DNA of 64,000 bases from Rhabditoides inermis (taxonomy: Eukaryota > Nematoda > Chromadorea > Rhabditida > Rhabditidae), in contig CAWZYM010000222.1 of the NCBI GenBank assembly GCA_963966185.1, positions 1 through 64,000 on the forward strand. Reading direction: 5' to 3'. The notes under the pieces are model-generated. The model saw only the letters and a program-made list of their open reading frames with translations. It ran no database searches and was not told the origin of the DNA. A program made the position numbers and the translations under genes. Positions 21,775 through 34,200 of the stretch are shown piece by piece (the first letter of the stretch is position 1; each line of letters starts with the position of its first letter).

Positions 21775-23036
21775 TCAGAAGCGGTTGCCGACGGATCCGT
21801 CGGTGGATCCATTGGGTCGGTAGACGTGGCCCTCGTCAGCCAAGGCGCGAGCGATGGCAGCAATGTTCTCTGTGTCGTCGATGCCAGAGTGGAGACGACC
21901 CTGCAGAGAGGAAGGGATGAGAGGGTAGAGAGAGAGAGAGTGAGAGAGAGAGAGTCGCACCGTGTGTGTGAGGTGCAGCTCGTTGATGAGCTGTCGCATG
22001 CTGATCGCGAAGTGTCCCCGCTGCGCCGCGAACGACTTCTTCACGTTGATCCATTGCGAGAAGTAGCTGCAAGAGAGATTGTGACGACTGCAGAGGCCGA
22101 TTGTATTTTTTTAAAACCTTAAAAATTGTATTTTCAAACCCTTAAAAAGTTCATAAAACTCATAGAAGAGTGTCGTTAGAGATACCGTACCTCGGCAGGG
22201 CGACTTCCTTAACTGCCGCTTCGGACGGCAGCATGATTCCCAGATCCCAGTCGCCGCACGTGATGAACGTGAACTGGGGGTACGGTATGATTAATTAGAT
22301 TACGGTAGTCGGTACCTTCTTGACGGGCTGCCCGCTGGTGTCGACGAGGCCTTGTTCGTGTAGCCAGCGCTCGAAGAGGGTGAGCGTCTGCGAGAACGAC
22401 GGCTGACCGTCCACCATCTCCTGGAATTCTCAATACAGTAATCACTTTGGCCAGCTACCGTACCTGAATGATTCCGGTGAGCTGTGAGCAGAACGGGGTG
22501 ATGTCGGGTCTGGCCTGCGGGCGGATGTAGTGATGGAAGCGCGCCGTCTGCTCGAATGTCGTCCCGTCGAGTAGGATGACGGGGAACTCGATGATCTCCT
22601 CAATCCATACAGTTTCCCAAGTACTTACAGTACCCCGTACCTGGTATGGCTGTATGTTGGTGTTGTTCTCGCAGGTGGCCTCGAAGTCGAGTACGAGAAA
22701 GTGGTCGAATGTCTGTGGGCGGATGCCGGTGCGAGCAGCCATACTGACCGCGCCGCCGTACGTGGAGGGAGAGACGAACCGAGACTTGGACTGAACCTAG
22801 TTATCTTGGAGAAAAAGAACACATGTGAAAACGCACTTTTGGTGGACCGGGCTTCGCAGCCTTGGCAGAGACGCGCACAATATTGGTGGCGCCCCTATTC
22901 ACCAGCGACACTTTCGCCTTGGACGAGTAACACTGAACATAGAATGAACATAAACAAAAAACACACAGAAATAACCAACCCGAACAGCACACGCTTCCGG
23001 AGCAGCGGCAGCGAGGCGGAAGGAGTGTGCCAGCAT
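21775..23036 (-). CDS. 3'-5' exoribonuclease, ERI1/ERI3 family (DEDDh)
   Basis: RNase T-like exonuclease family acting on structured or small RNA 3' ends. The catalytic residues are visible: DFEAT (Asp and Glu) in FDHFLVLDFEATCENN; Asp in FVTCGDWDLGIMLPSEA; and His/Asp in LHSGIDDTENIA. Other family blocks are EIIEFPVILLDG, FCSQLTGIIQ, MVDGQPSFSQTL and YFSQWINVKKSF. It lacks the SAP domain of ERI1 and is closer to ERI3. The N-terminus (ATG 23036, MLAHSFRLAAAAPEACAVR, then a basic exon starting CYSSKAKVSLVN) looks like a mitochondrial presequence. The internal Met of AVSMAARTG (ATG 22742) would give a form without it. The stop is TGA 21775-21777. Introns contain TACGGTA-type motifs. It is divergent from DENND4, whose ATG is 476 bases away. 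Confidence 0.9.
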
Positions 23037-23455
23037 CAACGATCGATTGGACACTGCAATGAAGTATAATTATATGACATGATTACTAAATGAAAACATA
23101 CATTTATTACATGGACAAAACAAACACCCCATATTTATTTGGAACAAATTCCGAATAATTACTGCTGCAAATAACGACATTTAGAGCTTTGACCGTTGCT
23201 AAGCGACGTAGTCAAAAATTCAAAAATTGTTGTTTTTTGAAGAATTGTTAGTAAACAGGTACTGTAACTAACTCATATTGTTGTAGTGTGCTGAGATATA
23301 CTGGGAAATTGTTTTACGCAGTATTTGACATTCTCGTTGCCGCCCCGTTCTTTGTATACACCTCACCTATCGTGTCATCATTTCCCGCGCCGTCTTGGCG
23401 TGTCAGCTGATGCTCGCCTCGCCTCGAGAGAGGTTTTGTGTGTGTGTACTTGAGT

Positions 23456-23467
23456 GTATGTTTTCAG
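23456..23467 (+). promoter_or_regulatory. Possible spliced-leader acceptor of DENND4
   Basis: GTATGTTTTCAG ends 44 bases before the DENND4 ATG and has no obvious upstream coding exon. Confidence 0.4.
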
Positions 23468-23511
23468 TACACGCTCTCTCGACTCGCGTCACGTTGTGAG
23501 CGGTCGACGAG

Positions 23512-26500
23512 ATGGCGTCACCGGACGAGCGACGACTATTCGAGCAGTTCGTCGTCGCCGGCCTGCCTTCAGGTGAGTCACCTCGCTCTTATATTATTGA
23601 TTTATTGATTGATTAGTCTAACATACGATTGTGCAGAAGGCGCGGAGCCGTTGCGTACGACGGCGCAGGAGTGTGGGCAGCGCAACTCGCAGCCACTCGC
23701 CCCGATCACAGATGTGTGCGTCGTCTTCCCCAGCCTCGGCGAGACGGTACGCATTGGTTGTTCCGTTAACAGTGTTGTTGTTTATCTATCTGATTCCGGC
23801 ATGTACTGTTAGTATGATTGTAACTATGGTCGTATATCTGATAGCCAACAATCCTACACATGCACTTGAGAATTTGGGACCTTGGCGTTTGGCGGAAACT
23901 GTGAAGCGCTTGTCCTGACTGGCTATCGCTTATCAGTGCGATCATTGTGTAGGTGCCGAACGGGTTCGAGATGCTGGCGTCGACTCCGCTGGGCTACCCG
24001 GCCGACCTGAACCACGGCTCGTTCCGACAGAACAGCGCATTCATCTGCTACCGCCGCGGATACCACAAGCCGCCCCTAGTCGACATCGGCATACTCGATC
24101 ACAGTAAGCGCTTTTCGGGGTTGTTTGTTTATCATTCCGAGACCTGGTAGCACTAGCACACAACACAATCTTAGAATGGGTATTTGGAGCCTTGCTGAAA
24201 CAGTCATGACTGCTCTTGGAAGTGCGCGAACATCGCGAAGTGACAAGTGACCAGTTTATTGATTACCTATCTGTGTGTCAGGCCGTGGCGAGAAGCCGAT
24301 GCCGGATTCGAACACTGTGATGACGACACCGTTCGGCCGCGTCGCCAACGTCAACAACGCCAGCGACGGCATCTTCCTCACCTATCGGTCAGTGTCAGTT
24401 GCCATCTTCTGTTATCATGTCTGCCTTGTAGTCGCGCCACTCCGAACAGCGCCCCCTCTCTGCTGGTCGTCACTCAGATATGCGTGATTCTGGCGAACAA
24501 GGGAGAGATTCCCCCGCACACCTACTACAAGATTACTAAGAACCTCAACCGAGTGAGTGCGCGTCGTGGGTGGTCCAGAGGAATGTGCCTTATGATTCCA
24601 GGGCATGGTCGGTTCCGACGTGTACATCTGCTACAAGAAGTCGCAGGGTTCGAGCAAGCGTCTCGCCTACAAACCCGTTGTGCTCGATAGCTTCCCCAAG
24701 GTATTTTCTATTTTTTTATTTCTTTTTGTGTTTGTAATATGGTTATTCATTTTTGCTGGCCGTAATGGAGCTTTAGTCCCGATGCATAGGGAGTAAAGTT
24801 CCATTTCCGACAATTTCTCGAAATTTGCTTTCTGATATGTCATTTTCGTGAAACGTAGAAGTTGTGTTTTTTTTTCATGCGCACTTTTCTGTCTGCTTGC
24901 CGGTCGATATGAGCCCTTATTCCCGATTATGGGGAGTAAAAATCCATCTCCGACAAATCCCGAACTTTTCCTTCTATTAAATACTTTTTCTTCAAATTAC
25001 TGATCTTTCTTTCTGTTCAGTATGATATTATTGCTTTTGTATTCGTCCAATTCCTATCTGTTCATTAGTATTAATTTATATCTATAAGATGTAATATAAT
25101 ATTGAAACTTATTTCTCGTAGAACGCGTCGTCGTCTTCGCTGGCGCAGAATGTGCCGATGTTCTGTCTGCCGATGGGGGCTCTGATCGAGTGCTGGCCGG
25201 CAAAGTGCCAGCACCCAGACAAGACATTCTCCACCTTCGTACTCACCGACGAGGTGAGTGGAGGGGAGAGAGAGAGACAGAGACAGAGAGAGAGAGAGAG
25301 AGACTTATGGGAATACCTTCCAGAACGGCACCAAGTTCTACGGCGCGTCGGTGACGTTCTACGAGCAGTACAAGGTGAGTGTGCGTATTTTATCGATTGA
25401 TTTATTGATTCCATCGATTTCTAGGGTGAGTTGTCGACTGACCAGCTGGACGAGTTGGAGTTGTTGGATTCGGAGACGAGCGAGGAGGGCGGCGCGGTTG
25501 AGGACAACACGAGCACCAACGACCCGGCCGAGAATGTGAGGGGTTGATTCGTTTTCTTGTTGTTCTGTATTGTGACCAATATAACTGGTGAATTGACTGA
25601 GTGAGTGACTGAAAACGTGGTTTTTGTTTCTATCTATTGATTTATGTTTTCAGATGAAGTTCTACCGCAACGCGGCAATTTGTCTCGTCAGTCGCTATCC
25701 TTTCTTCTCTGCGTTCAAGGTATCGTAACGTAAATCATTGCTCTTCACTAGCGTTGTATTCATGTGTCTACCCTGGCAGCGTTTCCTCTACCACCTGCAC
25801 CGTATGTCAGTCGACGGCCTCCACTCGGTGCCCATCGAACGATTCATATCACATCTCGTGAGTGCTTGTTTCCGTTTTTACCATTTCACGTTCGTCATGG
25901 AAGAATGGAACAGCTGATGTATTCTGTATGTATTTGATGTATTCGTGATCATTAAAGTTACTCCAGTTGTGGTCAGTGTGTTGCGTATATGTTGTGTTAT
26001 TCGATAGATGATTGAGTGTTGTAGATGTACGAGGTGTCGTTCCCTTGTCCCCGCCGCCCGCGCGTTCTCTGTCAGCTCGGGGCGGAGACTGTCTCATTCG
26101 ACAGCCCCGACGACAGCCAGCTCCCGCTCAGCGGAAGCCAGGTACCATTCCCACGTTTCAACTATGCATTCGGACGATCGTTACCTAGATTCGGACGGTT
26201 GTGTTTATAAACCGCTTTCAGGTGTTCGATGCTCTCAAGTGTCTCGGAGCGGATAACTTGATGTATCTGATGCTGCTGGCGATGCTGGAGCAGAAGATTC
26301 TCGTGCACTCGCTGCGGTGGGTGGGGTTGGATTATAAGAAAAATGGGATCTGCATTGCTCTGATTCATGTCATGAGGATGTATTGAGAAATTGAAACGTA
26401 TTTAGTTTTGGTATTCGTGCACTCGTTGAGATGTAATGAGTGAAGGGATGGAGTATGATGAACACGCTATATTAATTATTAAAGATAAGTAGAAACGCCT

Positions 26501-27209
26501 TACTGTGTTCAGTCCGTGGCTGTTGACTGCGGTGGCGGAGTCTGTGTGCGCTCTGATGTTCCCCTTCCACTGGCAGTGCCCCTATGTGCCCCAGTGCCCC
26601 CTCGGTCTGGCTGGCGTCCTCCACGCACCACTCCCCTTCATCGCTGGTGTAGACTCAAGGTACGTCTTCTTCTGTACTTCTGTTACCTCCATTTTGTAGA
26701 CGACTTCTTCTTTATAGAATAATGGCTTTGCTGATATGCACTCTGTGTTCTCATGTAGACTCCACTTTGTAGTGAGACGATTTCCTCTTCTTACTAGAAT
26801 AGATAAGGTGCTATGGATGGTGTGCCGTTGCAGGTACTTTGAGCTGTACGAAGACCCCCCGGACGACGTTACATGCTTCGATCTGGACACGTCGACCATA
26901 TCGGCCAGCAAGGCGCGCCACACATGCAAGTGGGTCGGGGTTGTGTTTCTCATGAAACATGAAACGTATGTCAACATAGCTTGCATGTGGAAGTATGTGG
27001 TTGATATGTGTTTACCGAAAGCAAAACTAAGACAAAACTTCCATTCGTGGTGTTTGTGTGGTTCTTGCTGATGTATTGACTGAAACATATTTTTTTATAA
27101 GTATGGTCGTGTATATGTTTTTTTTCTTGCAGGCTGAGTATGCTTCCGAAAAGGGCGACGCGACAGCTTCGCAACTCGCTGGAACAGCTCTACAGAGAGT
27201 CAGTTGTGC

Positions 27210-27251
<42 letters not shown>

Positions 27252-27492
27252 GGGAGAGAGAAAGGTCAAGAGTAATCCTTTTTCCAGACTGCAGACGCAG
27301 GACTTCCGGGTGACGGAGCAGATGCAGTCTGGCGGGTTCGTGCCGGTGGACAAGGAGGTGCTCATCCAGAAGAAGAGGAGGACCATCGAGATGGGAGTAC
27401 ACGACGCATTCCTGAGGTGAGAGCAGAAGGGGGGAGAGAGAGAGAGAGAGGGTGGGGGAGAGGGAGAGGTAGAGCGAGAGAGAGAGAGAGAG

Positions 27493-27535
<43 letters not shown>

Positions 27536-30500
27536 CAGAGGAGGGTAGTGGGATCCTGTTGCAGGTTCATCGCATCTCTCATGCGTGGCTACTCTGCCTT
27601 CCTCCGCCCCATCACATCCGCTCCCTCGTCGGCCGAGGCTACTGTATGTTGAATCTAATTGATTCGAAACTTCTTACGTGGTGCGATGTAGGACACTGCT
27701 CGTCTGTTCGACAAGGAGGCATTCCTTCGTAGCCGGGACAAGGCTGCCGGAGAGTTCTTCCGGCGATTCGCAGAGACACAGTCGTTCAATCGATTCATCG
27801 AGGAGAGGTCGTTCATATCGGACAAGAACGCCTACAACGCATTCTTCGACGAGTGCATAGACAAGGCGGAGCAGGGTGGGTGGAGGGAGGGAGAGAGCGA
27901 GAGAGAGGAGAGAGAGAGAGGGGGAGGGAGAGAGGGAGAGAGGGGGAGGGAGAGGGGGAGAGAGAAGAGAGAGAGATGGAGAGAGAGAGAGAGGAGAGCA
28001 GTCCTTCCAGACGACCACCCCCTTCTCGAGCTCGAGTCGTCGCTCTCCTCTGACCACACTGTGTTCATCGCTCCTCCCGAGCCGATTCAGGGAGAAGGAG
28101 GTAGGAGTGGGTTCTGTGATTTGAGGATTATCCAAGTTGTTATGTTATGGCTATGCTAGTCGAACGAAGATTATCTTTTAAAAGGACTTCCGTAAGAGAA
28201 GAGTTTGTGTTACTCAACGTAATGCAACAAAAGCTCATGCATTTTATCAATCGAAATAGTAAACAAACCTGCTCTTTCTGCAATAATAACTAATGCGAGC
28301 AAATGTTGTATGTCGGGAAATTGAATTCGGTACCCGGTTGAACTATTGGAGCAGGTTTGTGTACTGTTTCGATTGATAAAATGCATGAGCTTTTGTTGCA
28401 TTACGTTGAGTAACACAAACTCTTCTCTTACGGAAGTCCTTTTAAAAGATAATGAATGTACTTTTATTGGATTTCATATAAATCTATCTACATTAACATG
28501 AACCACAAAACCTTTTTTTTAAAGAAATCCAACAGTTCACTCACCTTGTTGAGTCCAAAATTGTATAAAAATTGCAAAAAAGAGTTTAGGTAATGCTGAT
28601 GGGAAAGTTTACAATTCCAATGTCATTTCTATGTAAAATCATATATTACAAAAGGTTTGCCGCCAGCCGGAACCGAACTCGAGCCATGTGTCTCAACTGG
28701 CGCAATCGCTAACCACAACACTACTGTGCGCACGGCAGAGCACGCGATCTAAACGATATCAGTGCAATCCACAGGCAGTGCGGATTGTGCACCTCCTGTC
28801 TGCTGGGGGCAGCCGGTGCGCGCCACCCCCCCCCCCCCTAGAAAACGTTCCGTACACGGGGGATTGCCTGCCCCTCAGGGGGCGCGCGCGCGTATCTCGC
28901 TTCCTACAACAGCTAGCGTTACCAAAATCGAAACTTAACCATTTTCTAACATCCTGATAACATCTATCAGCATCACATTGTTCTCGCAAAGATTCTAAGG
29001 GACCTTTCGTTCAGTCGCCTTTTTGCCGATTCTAGCGCGCGACTAGGGTTAACACAAACCAACCAGCGCTGCCGCGCTGGTTGTAATTGATTTCTATTGC
29101 GCTGAAGTTGCTTGTTTACCTTTCGCGTAGCATATTTTAGTGTACGGGGTATGTCCGTGCAATGATGATGAATTGGAGGGAGGATAGTTGAGGATGAGAG
29201 TTGTACATGGCGATGTTTCAGGCGAGGAGCGTAGCTTCCGCTACCCGGACGGCTTTCCTCGCGTGTTGGACGAGCAGTTGTACCAGCTGGACAGGCTGAA
29301 CATCCGCATGGGAGACCAGGCCGCGCAGATTCCCGTCGAACATGGTGGGTGAGACGATAGAAGTGCAAGTGTATCAATCATCTTGGGACGAATATTGCAG
29401 CCGCCTCCCGCTGCGCCGCTATTCGCACCCAGCCGGAGACGAGGAGTTCGCTGCGAGCGGCCAGTGCCAGTGTCAAGGCTGATCCGTTGAGGTGGGCGTG
29501 GGAGGTTTTACATTCAGTTGTTTGTGGATAATATTCTTGTTTTAGATGGCCTCGCACTCTCTTGTTCTACGCGTACTCTCTGTGGTTCATGCAGCTCCCG
29601 TCACTCATTGCCATCTCCACCAACAAGAGGAAGACGCTCCGGCTCGCGTTCCATGTGGGTGGAGGGATTATCGAATTATCGTGTGTGAATGATTTCGAAT
29701 GGGTGTCTGTTGCAGGTTCTTCTCCGTCTGGAGCGCACGGAGGTGCTCCCTCTGGACCAGGTGTGCTTCCGTATCCTCATCGAGATGTGTGGACGGGCGG
29801 GAGAGCCCGCGCTGGCGGTCAGGGTGCTGCAGGTGAGGGAGGGGAGGGAGGAGAAGTTGGAATATTGGATAGAGTATGTTTCAGTGAGGTGTGTTGTGGT
29901 TGTTAGGCATTTCTTTGATAATCTGGCATTCTTTTTCTTTTATCAAAACATGCTTTTCTCTGCTTGAGACTACTGTCGAATATGTTTGTATTGATAAAAT
30001 AGTAACGTTGTATTTGTCAAGTAGAAGTAGTCGAGGCGTGTATCCGTGTACGATGACTATGTGTGTGTTGTTGTAGGCGATGCGGCGTCTGGGTGTGGAA
30101 CAGAACGCTGTCACCTACGGCATCTACCACAGGTCAGTGCCGGACTCCATTATGAGTGATCCGTGCGCTTTGTGAACAATTCTCATTTTGGATTCTTGCT
30201 CTATTAATTATTGCAATCTCTATATATCAATTATTGCAATTTGGTTCTATATTTGAATGAGTTGTGAAACGTAGTTATAGTATGTCGTGTGTTTCAGGGC
30301 AGTGATGGACGCGGAGTGGCCGAGTGAGACGCGGCAGAGCGCGCAGAGGGCGTGGCACAAGCTGAGGTACGGGGAGGGAGGGAGAGAGAGAGAGTGAGTG
30401 AGAGAGAGACCTATTACAGGCTGGTGCTCACTACCATCACTATCTTCCGCAACGACCGCCGCTTCGAGAGGCGTGTCACCGCATGGCCAGATGGAAATCA

Positions 30501-31205
30501 GCCCGATGAGCAGAGGGTGCGTATGCACAGAGAATCTATGAAGATGCAATTCAAATTACTTATAATATTCATATAGTTTGATATAGATGTTGTGAAACAT
30601 ACATTTCAGAGCGGCAGTACGGGCGACATCTCGACTGATGCGTACACGATCTCGTACCACCCTCTGTCGGGTGAGGGAGAGGCGGGAGGAGAGGGGGAGG
30701 GGGAGTCGGATCCGCTGCGCGCCACTCCCTCGCCCACCCCGGCCGCTGTCGACCCGTTGGGCGCGAGTGAGATGGATGCAGCTGCATTCCGCACTCCCAT
30801 CCAAGACCGGGTCAGGGGCAACTCCATTCCCAAGGTGGGTTACTGTGATTTGTTATTATTTTCAGCAACATAAACGTCGCATAAGTAATAGTGGGATTTC
30901 ATTCCTAGTTTTTGATTCAGAATTCAGAGCCTGAAACGAATTGATTATGATTTGTTGAGATTGCTTGTTTCACTTGCACGTAGCATATTTTGTGTGGTAT
31001 GTGGGTGCAATGGAGTGTTTCAGGCTGCAACGGCCTCGTCTGTCATGTCCCCCTCCCGTGCCCGATTCCTCGCCGAGCATGACGCGCAGCCATTCGCAGA
31101 CGAGCTGCCCAAGAAGGAGAAGGGAGGAGGAGGAGGGTGGTTCAAGGGAATCACCAACAGCCCCGTGTTCAGGATGATCAAGAGCAGCACGTTCGGTGAG
31201 CGAGC

Positions 31206-31241
<36 letters not shown>

Positions 31242-34200
31242 CGAGAGACAGAGAGAGAGAGAGAGAAGGAGGGGAACGTTGTGTTCAGAGGGATCTCTGT
31301 CTTCGGTGGACAGGAAGGACGAGGCTATGGCGAGTCCGTCTCTTAGCGGCCTCGTCAAGCAGGTCCGCAAGGGATACGACAATGTCCTCAAGACGGAAAG
31401 TGAGTAATTTTTCGAGGTTTTTGTAAAGAAGTTAGGATGCCTTTCAGTTTTCGTCGGTAATTATTGTTGAATTCAATGGAATGAAGAACAGTGAATTATA
31501 TGATTCACGACATGGTTAGTTTATGCAATCGTTCTAGTTGATAATAAGTGACAGGCGTTATCATAGTAAATAACTTATTGTTGCAGCAATATGGACCAAA
31601 GAAACGTGAATTATATGATTCACGACATGATTAAACCGTGCAGTCATTATAAGTTGTAATAGATGCCATGTATCATATCAAACAACTACTCATTCCAGCC
31701 TCGTCCCGCCTCCGTCTGGGTGTGTCGTCGATGATCGAGGAGGTGCGCAACATGAATCGATCGTACGGGGCCATGGGCAGCGGCAGTCTGTTCGGAGAGG
31801 AGTCGGTGGGTGCGGGGGGAGGGGGAAGGCAGAGTAGAGGTTGGCCTAATGGATAAGACACTGTTACTACTTACTAGTAGTCCTTCTGATTCCCACTTGT
31901 AGACGGAGAACCTGCGTCTGGAGATTGACGACGATGACCCGGCATATCAGCTGAACACGGGAGAGACGGGCAGTATTCTCGGAGAGGCGTGGTGAGTCGA
32001 GGATAGACATCCTCAAGGAGTATTACTGTACAACTGCGCAGTAGTGCAGGAAGGGAGAGTCGAGGATGCTATGAGACAGTTTCGTGTTTTCTGAGAAAAT
32101 AGGGTACGGTACTACTCTATAATTTATGTGTTTATACAATATCAGGTGGCTGAGCGGGCAGTGTCTGTTGGGTGAGAATGAAGAGGGGCAGTCTGAGAGG
32201 GGAGACGGGGCATACATGGAGGTGACCCTGTCCACCTGCACCGCCTGTCCCCACTGCGAGACCATCATCTATGACGAGGAGATCATGGCCGGATGGAAGG
32301 TGGGGGAAGGGGAGAGAGAGAGAGAAGCATAACACATGAAGTGAATTCAGGTGGACGACCAGAACCTGAACACGGAGTGTCCGTTCTGCGCGGCCGAGAT
32401 GGCAGCTGCGGCGGCGGCGCAGGCGAAGACTGCCTCGATGGAGGGTGTGGGCAAGAGACAGGCGAGGGCGAGTGGAGGCGAGAAGCCGGCGTTCGCCCCG
32501 CGACTCACTGTCGAGTTCCGGAGGAGGGGCAGGCCGGTGCCCAGCTGGTATGCAAAGACTGGCAAGGACGAGAAGGAGGAGGTCAAGCAGGATGACAAGG
32601 GGGTGAGTTGAAGGGGTTGGTTGTATTATCTTGAATAGTGACGAGCGTAGTGCTTGCAGGACGGCGAGGTGCCGGACCCTATGTCGTACGCGTTGCTCAG
32701 TCCGCTGGTATTGAGGCGGGAGCTGGAGACCCTCGTCGCTGCCGATCTCACTTGTCTCAAGGTCGGCGCAGTATGTTTTTTTGTGTTTTCACTTGAAGTT
32801 TAACTTGAAGTACACTACGAATTATGAAAAAACCAGAATGTTGTTTTTATGTGCCCTTGAAACATACTACTTTTCGTCGTTTTGTATAGAGTCCTTTTGT
32901 GAGTGTTTTTACTCGTAAACCTTTTACAGGATCGCTCTCTGATGACGTCGCATCCGATTTTGTTCTGGAATCTCGTGTACTACATGCGGAGACTCGCGCT
33001 GCCATCACACATGTACAGGTTTGCAGTCGAGTGTCGATAGACCCATAACATTACCATTGAACCCACTGCTTGTTCCAGTTGGATCTCTCCTCGCCACCAC
33101 ATTCGATGTGTATACGACCGCCCGCATCTCCACCCGGTCGGCAACCACCCACTCTACTTCCTTAACCCAGCCAACACGGTACGAGTGTGATGGTTATCGA
33201 TTGATTATCGATGGTGTTGAGTGGGTTCCGGACGAGCGCAAGATTCGGCACGTGTCGGTGTGGCAGACGGTGACGAATGCGATTCAGTGAGTGGCTGGAT
33301 GGATGAGAATGAGGGGCGGACCCGGATGATTCTCTTGCAGGGAGTCGAAGCCGTTCACGGCAATCCAGTCGTTGGTGAATGAGTCTCGTCGAGTGACCGA
33401 TGGCGGAGTGGTGCTCACCACACATGTACCCATATTCAGGTAATGCATAAACTGCTGGAAAACATCTACGTAAAACATCTTCATCAAATCATCGTCCATC
33501 CCTAAAACAATTTTCTGAAACCCTTAAACCCCGAAACACTAACACGAAGTCCCCTAAAAACCACAACCACAACTAAAAGCCACGTACTGAGTACTACTCA
33601 GTAGCCGTACTCAGTAATACTCCGTACTCTGTGGAGGTAACCACTGTCGAACCAATAACGTCGAACCAATAACACTCACAGTCACAGTCAGTCACGTACT
33701 CACAGCCTTGTAGCCACGTACTAGTAGGATCTTTCATATCCAAGAACTACTGTATTTCAATCAACCCTAACCCCATTCGTACCCAGGCACACTCATCAAG
33801 CACTCTTTATTTATCATAAACGCTAACGAGGCGATGAATTTCGGTGTTGTGATTAAAATCGATGTAAGTTTATCCTTTACTGAGGGATGTTCGTAATTGT
33901 CGGTGATCTAGACGTTCTTCACAGCGGTCATGGTAGAGGCGCCTCCGGCCATCGGAGCTCCGCCCACAGCGGTCATAGTAGAAGTTCCCTTGACTCCTCC
34001 GACAGCAGTCATCGTAGAAGTGCCTCCTCCCGGGGCGCCGCCCACAGCAGTCATAGTCGACGTTCCCTTGGCCACGCCACCCACGGCAGTCATGGTCGAG
34101 GCTGGAAAGTGGGAATCAGTAGTTGTTCAGTCGATACTCGGACTCACTTCCTCCGGCGACTCCACCGACGGCAGTCATGGTCGAGGTACCAGCAGGCACG

